Below the pieces are notes generated by a model. That model worked only from the letters and a program-made list of their open reading frames with translations. It did no database searches and was not told the DNA's origin. A stretch of 24,391 bases of DNA from Bacillota bacterium (GTDB taxonomy: Bacteria; Bacillota; Clostridia; Lachnospirales; Lachnospiraceae). This document shows positions 16,935 to 23,970 of this stretch, piece by piece. Every line of letters begins with the position of its first letter. Positions within the stretch are counted from its first letter, which is position 1. The stretch spans positions 1-24,391 of the forward strand of contig JAEZKD010000018.1 in the NCBI GenBank assembly GCA_023415655.1, read 5' to 3'. The translations under genes were made by a program, and so were the position numbers.

Positions 16935-17489
16935 TTATACAGTTAAGATTTCCTTTGATTTGTCGTCCATTGCTTTATCAACTTCAGCTACAAATTTATC
17001 AGTAATTTTCTGAATCTCATCTTCGATAGATTTTTGTTCATCCTCTGAGATTTCATTTCCTTTTGCAGCTTTTTTGATTGCATCATTCGCATCACGGCGA
17101 ACATTACGAATTGCAACTTTAGCATTCTCAGCTTTTTTCTTAACATCTTTTACTAATTCTTTACGTCTTTCCTCAGTTAACTCTGGGAATACAAGACGGA
17201 TTACCTTTCCATCATTGCTTGGTGTAAGACCTAAATCGGAAGTTAAGATTGCTTTCTCAATATCTTTGATTAATTTTGATTCCCAAGGCTGAATCTGAAT
17301 GATTCTTGCTTCTGGTACACTAATATTGGCTACTGCCTGAAGATTACTTGGTTGTCCATAATAATCCACTTTAATTTTATCAAGAAGGTGTGGATTAGCT
17401 CGTCCAGCACGGATTCCTGTATATTCTTCTTTTAATGCCTCTAAAGACTTCTGCATTTTTGCCTCAAAAGGTTTTACTCTTTCATTCAT
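16935..17489 (-). CDS. frr: Ribosome recycling factor
   Basis: A 184-residue factor that, with EF-G, splits the post-termination ribosome. It matches RRF along its length: N-terminal MQKSLEALKEEYTGIRAGRA, the core LTEERRKELVKDVKKKAE, and a C-terminal helix. The start is ATG 17489 (MNERVKPFEA) with GGAGGT 6 nt upstream. A longer frame reaching into pyrH is rejected because it overlaps that gene and lacks a better site. It sits 20 nt after pyrH, as in most bacteria. Confidence 0.97.
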   Translation of the reverse strand: MNERVKPFEAKMQKSLEALKEEYTGIRAGRANPHLLDKIKVDYYGQPSNLQAVANISVPEARIIQIQPWESKLIKDIEKAILTSDLGLTPSNDGKVIRLVFPELTEERRKELVKDVKKKAENAKVAIRNVRRDANDAIKKAAKGNEISEDEQKSIEDEIQKITDKFVAEVDKAMDDKSKEILTV

Positions 17490-17509
17490 TACTATACCTC
17501 CAAAATTCA

Positions 17510-18214
17510 TTACGGTGTGACGATGGTACCTGTACAAGTACCCTTCACATTATTAACAATGCTGTTATCCTCATTTAATGAGAATACCAGACATGGTTTG
17601 CGATTCTCCATGCACATAACAGTTGCTGTTAAATCCATGATTGCCAGTTTTTTATCAAGTAATACCTGATAAGAAACATTGTCATATTTTTTCGCATCCG
17701 GATTCTCCTTTGGATCACTGTCATAAACCCCGTCGATTGCACGAGCCATCAAAATGACATCTGTTTCCAATTCAATCGCACGAAGTGCAGTTGCTGTATC
17801 TGTTGAAAAATAAGGATGACCTGTCCCCCCTGCAAGGAAGATAACTTTTCCCTGCTTCATAGCTTCACATGCCTTATCTTTTGAAAAAAGTTCTGACATG
17901 CTTCCACATGCAAATGGTGTAAAGATAGCAGTTTCCATACCAACGAAACGGAAAATTTCAGATACGTAGATACAATTCATTACCGTAGCCAACATACCAA
18001 TCTGGTCTGCCTTCGTACGATCAATTGTTTCTGAGGTTCTTCCTCTCCAGAAATTACCGCCTCCGATTACGATTGCTACTTCGATGCCATCATCCACTAA
18101 TGATTTCACCTGTTTACCAACTTCAATACAGGTAGCTTCATCAAAACCGGTCTTTTTATCTCCGGCCAATGCTTCACCACTAAGTTTTAATAATACCCTA
18201 CTATAGGTTTTCAT
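17510..18214 (-). CDS. pyrH: UMP kinase
   Basis: A 234-residue hexameric bacterial uridylate kinase of the amino-acid-kinase fold, phosphorylating UMP to UDP. The N-terminal LLKLSGEALAG, the glycine-rich VIGGGNFWRG, and TDTATALRAIE and DGVYDSDPKENP motifs are visible. The ATG at 18214 follows AGAGGT. It opens the pyrH-frr-uppS-cdsA-dxr-rseP run. The usual upstream rpsB-tsf pair is absent; a bactofilin gene is there instead. Confidence 0.97.
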   Translation of the reverse strand: MKTYSRVLLKLSGEALAGDKKTGFDEATCIEVGKQVKSLVDDGIEVAIVIGGGNFWRGRTSETIDRTKADQIGMLATVMNCIYVSEIFRFVGMETAIFTPFACGSMSELFSKDKACEAMKQGKVIFLAGGTGHPYFSTDTATALRAIELETDVILMARAIDGVYDSDPKENPDAKKYDNVSYQVLLDKKLAIMDLTATVMCMENRKPCLVFSLNEDNSIVNNVKGTCTGTIVTP

Positions 18215-18247
18215 TTTGCACTACCTCTCATCCTTTTAGTCCAAAAG

Positions 18248-18256
18248 ATTGTATCA
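18248..18256 (-). promoter_or_regulatory. Extended -10 promoter of pyrH operon
   Basis: TGA then TACAAT on the minus strand (an extended -10), 34 nt upstream of the pyrH start. No convincing -35. A perfect palindrome AGAAATATTTCT (18264-18275), reaching into the bactofilin stop codon, lies just upstream and could be an operator. Confidence 0.5.
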
Positions 18257-18273
18257 CAAATTCAGAAATATTT

Positions 18274-19146
18274 CTACTCAAAAATATCATTAATGTTAAC
18301 ATCCGAGTAACTTAAGGAACAGAAACCTTCTAAAACAGCGCCATTATTCATCTGAACAGATTTTGCCTTCACATTTCCTTTGATAATTGCGGTAGAATCA
18401 ATTACAACTGGTCCACTGATATCAACCTCTCCCTTGACTGCACCTGCTATTACTCCAGAGGTAGCTGTAATATCCCCAATCACAACAGTACCCTGTCCAA
18501 TCTTTACACTTCCTTCGCTACTAATGCAACCTTCTAGACGTTCTGTATTCACATAGACTTCGCTTGCCATAGAATTACCAGTTACTTTTCCACTAATTGT
18601 TAATTTACCAAGACATTCGATGTCACCATTGATTGTCCCCATCACATCCAACGAGCAATCAGAGATAATGCTACCATGAATGGTGGTTCCCTTCGTTATC
18701 ACTGTGACAGCTTCTTTATCCTCTTTTGCAAGTTCAGCATTTGGAGTATGCTTCACAGGTTCTTCTTTTACCTGCACTTGGGACTCCACTTTTTCTTCTT
18801 TTAATAATGTATCCAGAATTTCAGAATTTACTGCATTCTCATCATAGTCTACCATAGTACCCTCCACATATTCTTCCTGATTACTTGCTTCTAGTTCACT
18901 TTTGTTCGCATTCTTGTCATCGGAGTGGTCTGTCATAGACTCTGAATGATTACTATCATCGGTCAGGATCAATTCTGCCGCCGCAAGAATATCTTTGTAC
19001 ATGTCTTCATCCAAATAATCTTCTGAGATTTGAGTATCATTCGTTGTACTCTGATCTACATTATTATCTGCTGCATCTAATTTTGTGTCTTTTGTGAATT
19101 CCTCATCGGTCTTACTTTCACCCTTGAGATCTTTAAATAATCCCAT
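18274..19146 (-). CDS. Bactofilin-like polymer-forming protein with acidic N-terminal extension
   Basis: A 290-residue protein. The C-terminal half (about 160-285) is a bactofilin (DUF583) right-handed beta helix: repeated short strands with GxI/V turns such as TTIHGSIISDCSLDVMGTIN and GTVVIGDITATSGVIAGAVK. Bactofilins polymerise into filaments without nucleotides and position cell-wall or envelope proteins. The first 160 residues are unusually long, acidic and rich in Asp, Glu, Ser and Asn, predicted disordered, beginning MGLFKDLKGESK. The start ATG 19146 has AGGAGGT 6 nt upstream. A longer frame starting at 19215 would begin upstream of the predicted transcription start (about 19204), so it is rejected. 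It lies just before pyrH. Confidence 0.85.
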   Translation of the reverse strand: MGLFKDLKGESKTDEEFTKDTKLDAADNNVDQSTTNDTQISEDYLDEDMYKDILAAAELILTDDSNHSESMTDHSDDKNANKSELEASNQEEYVEGTMVDYDENAVNSEILDTLLKEEKVESQVQVKEEPVKHTPNAELAKEDKEAVTVITKGTTIHGSIISDCSLDVMGTINGDIECLGKLTISGKVTGNSMASEVYVNTERLEGCISSEGSVKIGQGTVVIGDITATSGVIAGAVKGEVDISGPVVIDSTAIIKGNVKAKSVQMNNGAVLEGFCSLSYSDVNINDIFE

Positions 19147-19210
19147 GAAGCTACCTCCTATACCTTCGTCTTCTGCTAAACTCACTATATGTAATATTTG
19201 TCTTTCATTC

Positions 19211-19239
19211 ATCATAAAATAATTGCATAGATTTGTAAA
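19211..19239 (-). promoter_or_regulatory. SigA-type promoter of the bactofilin gene
   Basis: TTTACA (19234-19239) and TATGAT (19211-19216) on the minus strand with an exact 17-nt spacer, each one mismatch from consensus. The predicted start near 19204 gives a leader of about 58 nt to ATG 19146. Confidence 0.8.
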
Positions 19240-19323
19240 GTGTTATTTCTTATAAAACATTCGTTTCTACCGTTGAAATGACGTAATATACTTATATAAT
19301 TAGTATAGAGTTCGTGATTTTAT

Positions 19324-19545
19324 TATATAGTTGAGTACCGATTTCTTACGCCTATAAAATGGCTGATTATCGATTTCTTGTGCTTATAACATGGTTGATT
19401 ATCATAGTTCTTAACTTATAGCATTGTTAAGTATCATAGTTCATAGCATGGTTCAGCTTATAACATGGCTAAGTATCGGGTTCCTTAGTTTATAACATTG
19501 TTGATTATTATTGTTCAGCTTATAACACTATTGCTCCTAGGCATC
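19324..19545. repeat. Degenerate 32-bp tandem repeat array
   Basis: At least six units beginning TATAACATGGTTGATTATC or a variant start at 19324, 19353, 19385, 19417, 19459, 19491 and 19521. The step is 32 nt except for a 42-nt step after the fourth and a 29-30-nt step at the ends. The unit tail is like ATAGTTCTTAGCT. No spacers are present, so it is not CRISPR, and no frame is open through it. It fills the gap between the bactofilin promoter and the lipoprotein terminator. Confidence 0.8.
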
Positions 19546-19578
19546 TACCATAATTTTATCGCTTTCCTTAACTTCAAA

Positions 19579-19659
19579 CAAAAAAGATGGATTATAAGAA
19601 GTACATCCTTTCTATTAGATACTTGATCTAATATTGGGAGTCACTTCATATAATCCATC
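19579..19659 (-). terminator. Terminator of the lipoprotein gene
   Basis: On the minus strand a 17-bp stem with one mismatch (19643-19659 with 19586-19602) encloses a loop that itself pairs as TTAGAT/ATCTAA, followed by TTTTTT. It lies about 90 nt past the stop. Flanking AACTTCAAACAA and its near-complement at about 19687-19699 extend the inverted repeat. Confidence 0.85.
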
Positions 19660-19750
19660 CTAACTTCAAAATTATATTTCTTTCTTTGTTTGGAAGTTGT
19701 CAAACAAGATGTTTATCAGCTACATACTCAAAATAATGACATCACCGAAT

Positions 19751-20479
19751 TTACTGATTAATTACAATCGAGACATCGTCAATATAATATTCCGTTAACC
19801 CTTCAAACCCCGAATCTGAGCCGATCATAAGATAAATGCTTCCTTCACTATTGGTTTTTGCTGTAACCGTGGTAGAAAAACTTTTGAACATAAAACCTTC
19901 GATCCAGTTTTCCTCTGGTTTCTCCACATTACCAATTTGGAGTAAATCTTTACCACCACTTGCCTGAGAACCCGTGTCTAGGTTCGTAAAACGGTAGACA
20001 CCAACTTCATCTTTTTCCATCTCAGGCTTTTCTGTAACCATACCAGCTTTTATATACACAGCAGTACCAGGAGAGCCACCAATTCCAAAGCCACCAGCAT
20101 CCACATTCGTTGCTAACTGAAAGCTAATATCAAAGGTATAGCTCTGGTCTTTTTCAAGTCCAGTGATCTCCTTCACATATCCCATAAACATATCATCACT
20201 ACGGTTAATAGATTTTATATAAAGCCCTTTACTAGATAACCCTGTCACAGGTATGCTTGTATAATCAGACTTCATTTCATAGGATTCATAGTTATTTCCA
20301 TCATCGTGATAATCTGAAAATACAGCTTCGAAACCTTCCTCATCTTTTTCAAAATCATAGTTATAGGTTATTGGCAAAGTAACCGTTGGTGTTTCATTTT
20401 TTTTATCCTCTGCTTTCGCACATCCAGATAAAAAGGCTGTTGTGATAACCATCGCCATTATTAATTTTCTCTTTTTCAT
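19751..20479 (-). CDS. Predicted lipoprotein, beta-sandwich-like, function unknown
   Basis: A 242-residue secreted lipoprotein. The signal peptide MKKRKLIMAMVITTAFLSGC ends in a lipobox with the modified Cys at 20, so it should be anchored in the outer face of the membrane. The mature part starts with a charged linker. From about residue 40 it has NYDFEKDEEGFEAVFSDYHD and then alternating strands with aromatic and Asp-rich turns, resembling jelly-roll carbohydrate-binding modules. The match is only by overall look, so no sugar is proposed. The ATG has GAAAGGAG upstream. It is a single gene with its own terminator, downstream of the ArsR-type gene. Confidence 0.75.
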   Translation of the reverse strand: MKKRKLIMAMVITTAFLSGCAKAEDKKNETPTVTLPITYNYDFEKDEEGFEAVFSDYHDDGNNYESYEMKSDYTSIPVTGLSSKGLYIKSINRSDDMFMGYVKEITGLEKDQSYTFDISFQLATNVDAGGFGIGGSPGTAVYIKAGMVTEKPEMEKDEVGVYRFTNLDTGSQASGGKDLLQIGNVEKPEENWIEGFMFKSFSTTVTAKTNSEGSIYLMIGSDSGFEGLTEYYIDDVSIVINQ

Positions 20480-20583
20480 ATCTATGCTCCTTTCAGTGAT
20501 CTACAAATATCACCTATTAAATCCTTTGTTTTCAAAAGTTGCTTTTTGAGCCCTCCTTTCTTTCGTATACTATTTAGACGACA

Positions 20584-20617
20584 AAAAGAGGATAAAGTTC
20601 CAACTTTATCCTCTTTT
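20584..20617. terminator. Bidirectional terminator overlapping the ArsR gene end
   Basis: A perfect 16-bp stem (20584-20599 with 20602-20617) around a 2-nt centre, with A/T runs at both ends so it can work either way. Its right arm contains the last codons and the TAA stop (20606-20608) of the ArsR/DUF2087 gene. Confidence 0.85.
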
Positions 20618-21157
20618 ATAATAGCTACTCCCATTTCTTTCTAAGAAACCAAACAGAACGAGGTCTTTTCGAAGAGTACAAAAATCATCAAAAAAATCTG
20701 CTAAGATAATATTTACCTCACGTTCGGTATACTCTTTTTCTAGTTCAAAACTTTTTGCAAGTTCCTCTAACACAATTCGTTCTTTTTTTTGTTGCACCGG
20801 TATTGATTTTAGTTTACCGTATTCAAAAAAGCTCTCCAATACTTTTGTTCGGTATTCCTCTTCTCTTTTTAGTAATAAATCCTTTTCTTTGGATTCTTTT
20901 TTGATGATATCAATGATTCGTGCTGTTAAAATATCCTCCTGAATCGAATACATCATATAGTACTGTTCTTTTTGTGCCTTGACAATCCCTGCATCCATCA
21001 TCTTCTTTAAGTGAAAGGATACCGTAGGCGCTGCGAGATTGAGTCGACTAGCAAGACGCTCAACATACATCGGTTCTTCACACAATGATTTTAGAATCAT
21101 CAACCTTGATTTATCTGCAAGACATTTAAACAACTTAATTGCATCTTCTTCTAGCAT
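20606..21157 (-). CDS. ArsR-family regulator fused to DUF2087 domain
   Basis: 183 residues. An ArsR-type winged helix (about 1-85) has the recognition segment LNLAAPTVSFHLKKMMDAGI and a wing with YYMMYSI. The C-terminal part (about 113-183) is a DUF2087-like domain: KKERIVLEELAKSFE then EVNIILADFFDDFCTLRKDL and a final LERNGSSYYK strand. No paired metal-binding Cys/His motif is seen in the ArsR part, so the inducer may not be a metal. It starts 1 nt after the upstream gene, sharing its GGAGGG region. It probably autoregulates this two-gene operon; this is inferred. Confidence 0.85.
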   Translation of the reverse strand: MLEEDAIKLFKCLADKSRLMILKSLCEEPMYVERLASRLNLAAPTVSFHLKKMMDAGIVKAQKEQYYMMYSIQEDILTARIIDIIKKESKEKDLLLKREEEYRTKVLESFFEYGKLKSIPVQQKKERIVLEELAKSFELEKEYTEREVNIILADFFDDFCTLRKDLVLFGFLERNGSSYYKRG

Positions 21158-21158
21158 A

Positions 21159-21518
21159 CTAATTTTTACCCTCCATAAATATCTGTAAAAATAGCTCTTG
21201 TAATTCTTCTACTACCCCAAGTTTAATTTCTTCAATCACAGCAGTTGCAACATCCTCATGTTCTCGTGCTAATCTCAAACGAGTTCTCCAGCTTTCGGGT
21301 ATGGTTTCAAAACGCCTCTGATACAGTGTCAGAAACTCCTCGTCACTTTTTGCTTGTTTTTTTGTTGCATGATATAACGTCTCAAAAACTTCATAAATAT
21401 TGAGCTTAGCTTTCTCTAAATTAGCTTCATCCTGACGTAATTCCTTACTTAAGTTACTAATAAGATTTGCACATTCCTGTTTCCTTTCTTTTATTCTAGT
21501 AAGGTATTGCTGTTCCAT
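21159..21518 (-). CDS. Small helical protein in ArsR operon, function unknown
   Basis: 119 residues, almost wholly alpha-helical and charged, with a coiled-coil-like start (KERKQECANLISNLSKELRQ) and a middle part containing WRTRLRLAREHEDVATAVIE. It has no TM or signal peptide, so it is likely cytoplasmic. The ATG at 21518 has AGGAG upstream and the stop is 1 nt from the ArsR start. I do not recognise the family. Tight coupling to the regulator suggests a shared regulatory or protein-partner role. Confidence 0.7.
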   Translation of the reverse strand: MEQQYLTRIKERKQECANLISNLSKELRQDEANLEKAKLNIYEVFETLYHATKKQAKSDEEFLTLYQRRFETIPESWRTRLRLAREHEDVATAVIEEIKLGVVEELQELFLQIFMEGKN

Positions 21519-21545
21519 CTTATTCTCCTTGTTATGTATATTTAG

Positions 21546-21560
21546 TGTGAGGTCATCACA
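21546..21560. promoter_or_regulatory. Candidate ArsR operator in the leader
   Basis: TGTGA-N5-TCACA perfect inverted repeat about 28 nt upstream of the first start codon of the ArsR operon, in the transcribed leader. It would allow autoregulation; which protein binds it is unknown. Confidence 0.35.
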
Positions 21561-21639
21561 ACATTGACGCGAGTATGAAATATCATTCTTGCCGTACTAA
21601 TATAAAGTAACACGGTAGTTTAGATATTCCCCTTTTCAT

Positions 21640-21666
21640 ATTATAACTACTTCTAATGATTGTCAA
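21640..21666 (-). promoter_or_regulatory. Promoter of the ArsR operon
   Basis: Consensus TTGACA (21661-21666) and TATAAT (21640-21645) on the minus strand, with a short 15-nt spacer. Short spacing weakens the site unless a regulator (such as a MerR/ArsR-type protein) reshapes it. Confidence 0.6.
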
Positions 21667-21778
21667 TTTATTTTTATATGTATCTATTCAAATTATGATA
21701 AGAAAAGGACAATTTATGATTAACGAGTTTGATTTTCGGGTTGATACTATTCGCATAACATACAAATAGAGTGCAAAT

Positions 21779-21865
21779 TTGCAACCTACATATTTCTAAG
21801 ATAACCGTAAAATTGCAACCTACATATTTCTAAGATAACAAAAATTGCAACCTACAATCTTATTA
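21779..21865. repeat. Iteron-like direct repeats
   Basis: Two identical 27-nt copies (21779-21805 and 21813-21839), each beginning TTGCAACCTACATATTTC, and a third shortened copy (TTGCAACCTACA at 21845). Periods are 34 and 32 nt, about three helical turns. Spacers of 5-7 nt are A-rich. Too short and too few for CRISPR; they lie upstream of the small plus-strand gene. Confidence 0.85.
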
Positions 21866-21974
21866 GATTTCAAACTTATACCGAAAGTTACTAATGTTAC
21901 ACGTAGAATAATAAATATCCCATTCAAAAGCATATGATGTTACGTAGTAAAAACTTTTGGGGGTGAGGTATAAA

Positions 21975-22150
21975 ATGGAATGTCCTTATTGTAAAAAAAC
22001 AACATAAATTTGGGATTTATTCGAGGTGGTTATCGTACAGGCTTTTTCTCCGATGAAGACAAAGGAAAACTAGTTAAGAATTACATACCTATAAAAGCAT
22101 ACTTATGCAATGATTGTGGTATGGTTTTTTTAAAAAAGGAAAATAAATAG
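21975..22150 (+). pseudogene. Frameshifted zinc-ribbon protein gene
   Basis: The only clear plus-strand gene. ATG 21975 follows GGGGGTGAGG. It reads MECPYCKKTT and stops at TAA 22005-22007. One frame away the sequence continues open to TAG 22148-22150, with NINLGFIRGGYRTGFFSDED and, near the end, AYLCNDCGMVFLKKE. Joined across a run of seven A (21993-21999), it makes a 58-residue protein with CPYC and CNDC knuckles, the typical zinc ribbon of the DUF6487-like group (small proteins with CPYC, then a GY/G-rich segment, then YLCxxCG). The break is at the homopolymer: one extra A would repair it. It may be a true mutation, a sequencing error, or ribosomal or polymerase slippage. The role is unknown. 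Confidence 0.75.
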
Positions 22151-22238
22151 AAACTTTTTTGTAGGTGTATAGCATAATGCAAAACTGGTATATTCAGTTT
22201 ATAATAATGATAAGTATATGATATATATTCACTATAGT

Positions 22239-22280
22239 AAAAATAGCTACAAAAAAACTCGTGTTTTTTGTAGCTATTTT
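22239..22280. terminator. Bidirectional terminator between zinc-ribbon and hydrogenase genes
   Basis: About 18 bp of perfect stem (AAAATAGCTACAAAAAA and its complement) with a 4-nt loop. T-runs follow on both strands, longer on the minus strand. It separates the converging plus-strand gene and the minus-strand hydrogenase-like gene. Confidence 0.85.
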
Positions 22281-22386
22281 AGGTAAAATTCAAAATGTTT
22301 TTACAATCAACACGAAAATCAATCACGTTAATTTATGATTACTCACTTTCTTATTGTGATTACCAATCATTTATTCCTATCTAAAA

Positions 22387-22422
22387 AATGATTTCATGCA
22401 TCAAGATATTCTCTATATCATT
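22387..22422 (-). terminator. Weak terminator-like hairpin after the hydrogenase gene
   Basis: AATGAT/ATCATT stem with a long loop, followed by TTTT on the minus strand, a few bases after the stop. Weak on its own; the hairpin at 22239-22280 is a better terminator. The rest of 22151-22427 shows nothing else. Confidence 0.3.
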
Positions 22423-22427
22423 ATTTA

Positions 22428-23774
22428 TTATTTAAATTCACGTTCAAACATACACCCTTTATCAACCAATTCTTTGACATCATGAATACCGAGTTGAGAT
22501 AAGGTTTCTAGAATCACCTGAGAATTTACTGGTATCTTAATAGCAGATGCATAGGCTACTTCATCTGCTGCTTTTCTTCCTTGATCTTTATCAATATTCG
22601 CTTTCGGTCCACCAACACAGCCACCCTCACATGCCATACCTTCAATGAAGCTAGCTTTTACCTCACCGCTTTCTAGTTTTTCCAAAATCGCACGACATTC
22701 CTTCACACCATCCACCTGCACTGCTTGAAACAAATCACGCTTCTTTGGGAGAATCTGATCGACGATATCAGATACCGCCTGTGATACCCCGCCGCTTCTT
22801 GCATAAAGTCTTCCTCCAGTGGTGGCATAATCAATGGAAGGTATTCCTTGGAGTTCTTCTGGATGGATATCAAGAATGTCAAATAATTCTCGTACTTCTT
22901 GAAATGTTAAAACAAAATCAACAGCACCAGCCAAGTCCGCATCCTTTGCCTCGGCTTTTTTTGCGACACATGGTCCTATAAATACTACCTTAGCATGTGG
23001 TGTAAGCTTTTTCGTAATGCGTCCCAATGCAACCATAGGAGAAACCGATGGTGAAAAATCAGGAATTAGCTTATGATATACTTTTTTAAGTAAGGTAACC
23101 CAAACTGGACAACAACAAGAAGAAATCATAAAATCCCCTTCCTTCTTAACGTGTGTATTGAATTCCAAGGCTTCTTTAAGACTTAAAATATCAGCTGCCA
23201 TTGCGACTTCAAGCATATCGGTAAATCCTACTTTAACAAAGGCTTCTCTTAATTGATCCAAGGTCACATCCTTGCCAAACTGACCAGCAATGGCTGGAGC
23301 CACTATTGCAACGACAGGTCTATGCTTTAAGAGTCCTACCAACGGGAAAAATTGAGGTGTATCAAGGAAATTATGATGTTCGCAGACATCAATACAACGC
23401 CCACAATAGATGCAGCTCTTCTCATCAATCCATTTGTCATTGCTAATTGGCTCTTTTAAAATTGCATTAAGAGGACAAACTGACTGGCACTTTGTCTTAC
23501 CATCAACCTCTTCACAATCTGAAGAACATGCTTGAATCTTATTAATAATTTTTTTTCGAACTTGACTTTGTATAATTGAGTGAACAATCTCTTGCATAAA
23601 CTTGAAATCATCCTCTTGAGTTGGTGTATCGACACCACATAAAACCGATAATACTTCACGAGCATGTTCCTTCGAATCCATTTCATCCACAATCTTTTGA
23701 AAGGTTTCCTCAAAATGATTCTCATAATAAGCTTCCACAAGTCTACGATACAATTTTTTATAATCTTCTTGCAT
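22428..23774 (-). CDS. [FeFe]-hydrogenase-like protein with two ferredoxin clusters
   Basis: 448 residues. After a helical N-terminal part (about 1-75), two [4Fe-4S] motifs occur: an unusual C83-x3-C87-x8-C96-x3-C100-P and a regular C121-x2-C124-x2-C127-x3-C131. The hydrogenase large domain follows. P1 is SSCCCPVW (Cys221, Cys222 equivalent to the catalytic and cluster Cys of TSCCPxW). P2 is GPCVAKK (Cys269), with the canonical Met of MPC replaced by Gly. P3 is EGMACEGGCVGGP (Cys382, Cys386), lacking the GGGQP tail. All four H-cluster cysteines are kept, so a metal centre is likely, but the motif changes suggest a non-canonical or sensory type rather than a main fermentative hydrogenase. No HydEFG maturases or partner subunits are nearby. 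The ATG at 23774 has GGAGG 6 nt upstream. Confidence 0.85.
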   Translation of the reverse strand: MQEDYKKLYRRLVEAYYENHFEETFQKIVDEMDSKEHAREVLSVLCGVDTPTQEDDFKFMQEIVHSIIQSQVRKKIINKIQACSSDCEEVDGKTKCQSVCPLNAILKEPISNDKWIDEKSCIYCGRCIDVCEHHNFLDTPQFFPLVGLLKHRPVVAIVAPAIAGQFGKDVTLDQLREAFVKVGFTDMLEVAMAADILSLKEALEFNTHVKKEGDFMISSCCCPVWVTLLKKVYHKLIPDFSPSVSPMVALGRITKKLTPHAKVVFIGPCVAKKAEAKDADLAGAVDFVLTFQEVRELFDILDIHPEELQGIPSIDYATTGGRLYARSGGVSQAVSDIVDQILPKKRDLFQAVQVDGVKECRAILEKLESGEVKASFIEGMACEGGCVGGPKANIDKDQGRKAADEVAYASAIKIPVNSQVILETLSQLGIHDVKELVDKGCMFEREFK

Positions 23775-23824
23775 GAACGACCTCCGATCAACATAATAAT
23801 CATAGTTTTTACCAATTTCAAAAG

Positions 23825-23854
23825 ATTATACGAAATTTTATTAGCGCACTAATA
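23825..23854 (-). promoter_or_regulatory. Promoter and palindromic operator of the hydrogenase-like gene
   Basis: TATAAT (23825-23830) on the minus strand, with no clear -35; its place (about 23848-23853) is inside a perfect 6-4-6 palindrome, TATTAG-N4-CTAATA (23839-23854). A repressor or activator bound there would control the gene. It does not match the Rex consensus TTGTTAA-N4-TTAACAA. Confidence 0.6.
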
Positions 23855-23891
23855 GGAAGTTGAAGACGTTAAACTGCCTATTTTTATAGTG

Positions 23892-23957
23892 TTTTGTCTT
23901 TTGGGTATCATTGTTTTTTTGATTGGATAATGGGGATTATTTGATGAAAAGACAAAA
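23892..23957. repeat. Inverted repeat upstream of the hydrogenase-like gene
   Basis: TTTTGTCTTTT (23892-23902) and AAAAGACAAAA (23947-23957), perfect 11-bp arms with a 44-nt loop that contains ATAAT/ATTAT pairing. It lies between the operator and the candidate RNA. Without GC it is a weak hairpin; its function is unknown. Confidence 0.5.
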
Positions 23958-23970
23958 TAAGTTGTGACTT

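Noticed and set aside
19147..19215. Longer N-terminus for the bactofilin
   Set aside because: The upstream ATG lies before the predicted transcription start and the internal ATG at 19146 has a strong ribosome site.
19324..19545. Tandem array considered as a CRISPR or coding repeat
   Set aside because: Units are contiguous without spacers and stop codons occur in every frame.
21779..21865. Direct repeats considered as a CRISPR array
   Set aside because: Spacers are only 5-7 nt and A-rich, the third copy is incomplete, and no cas genes are present.
23456..23821. Second minus-strand frame of 121 codons overlapping the hydrogenase-like gene start
   Set aside because: It lies out of frame within the well-supported gene and has a basic, low-information sequence.
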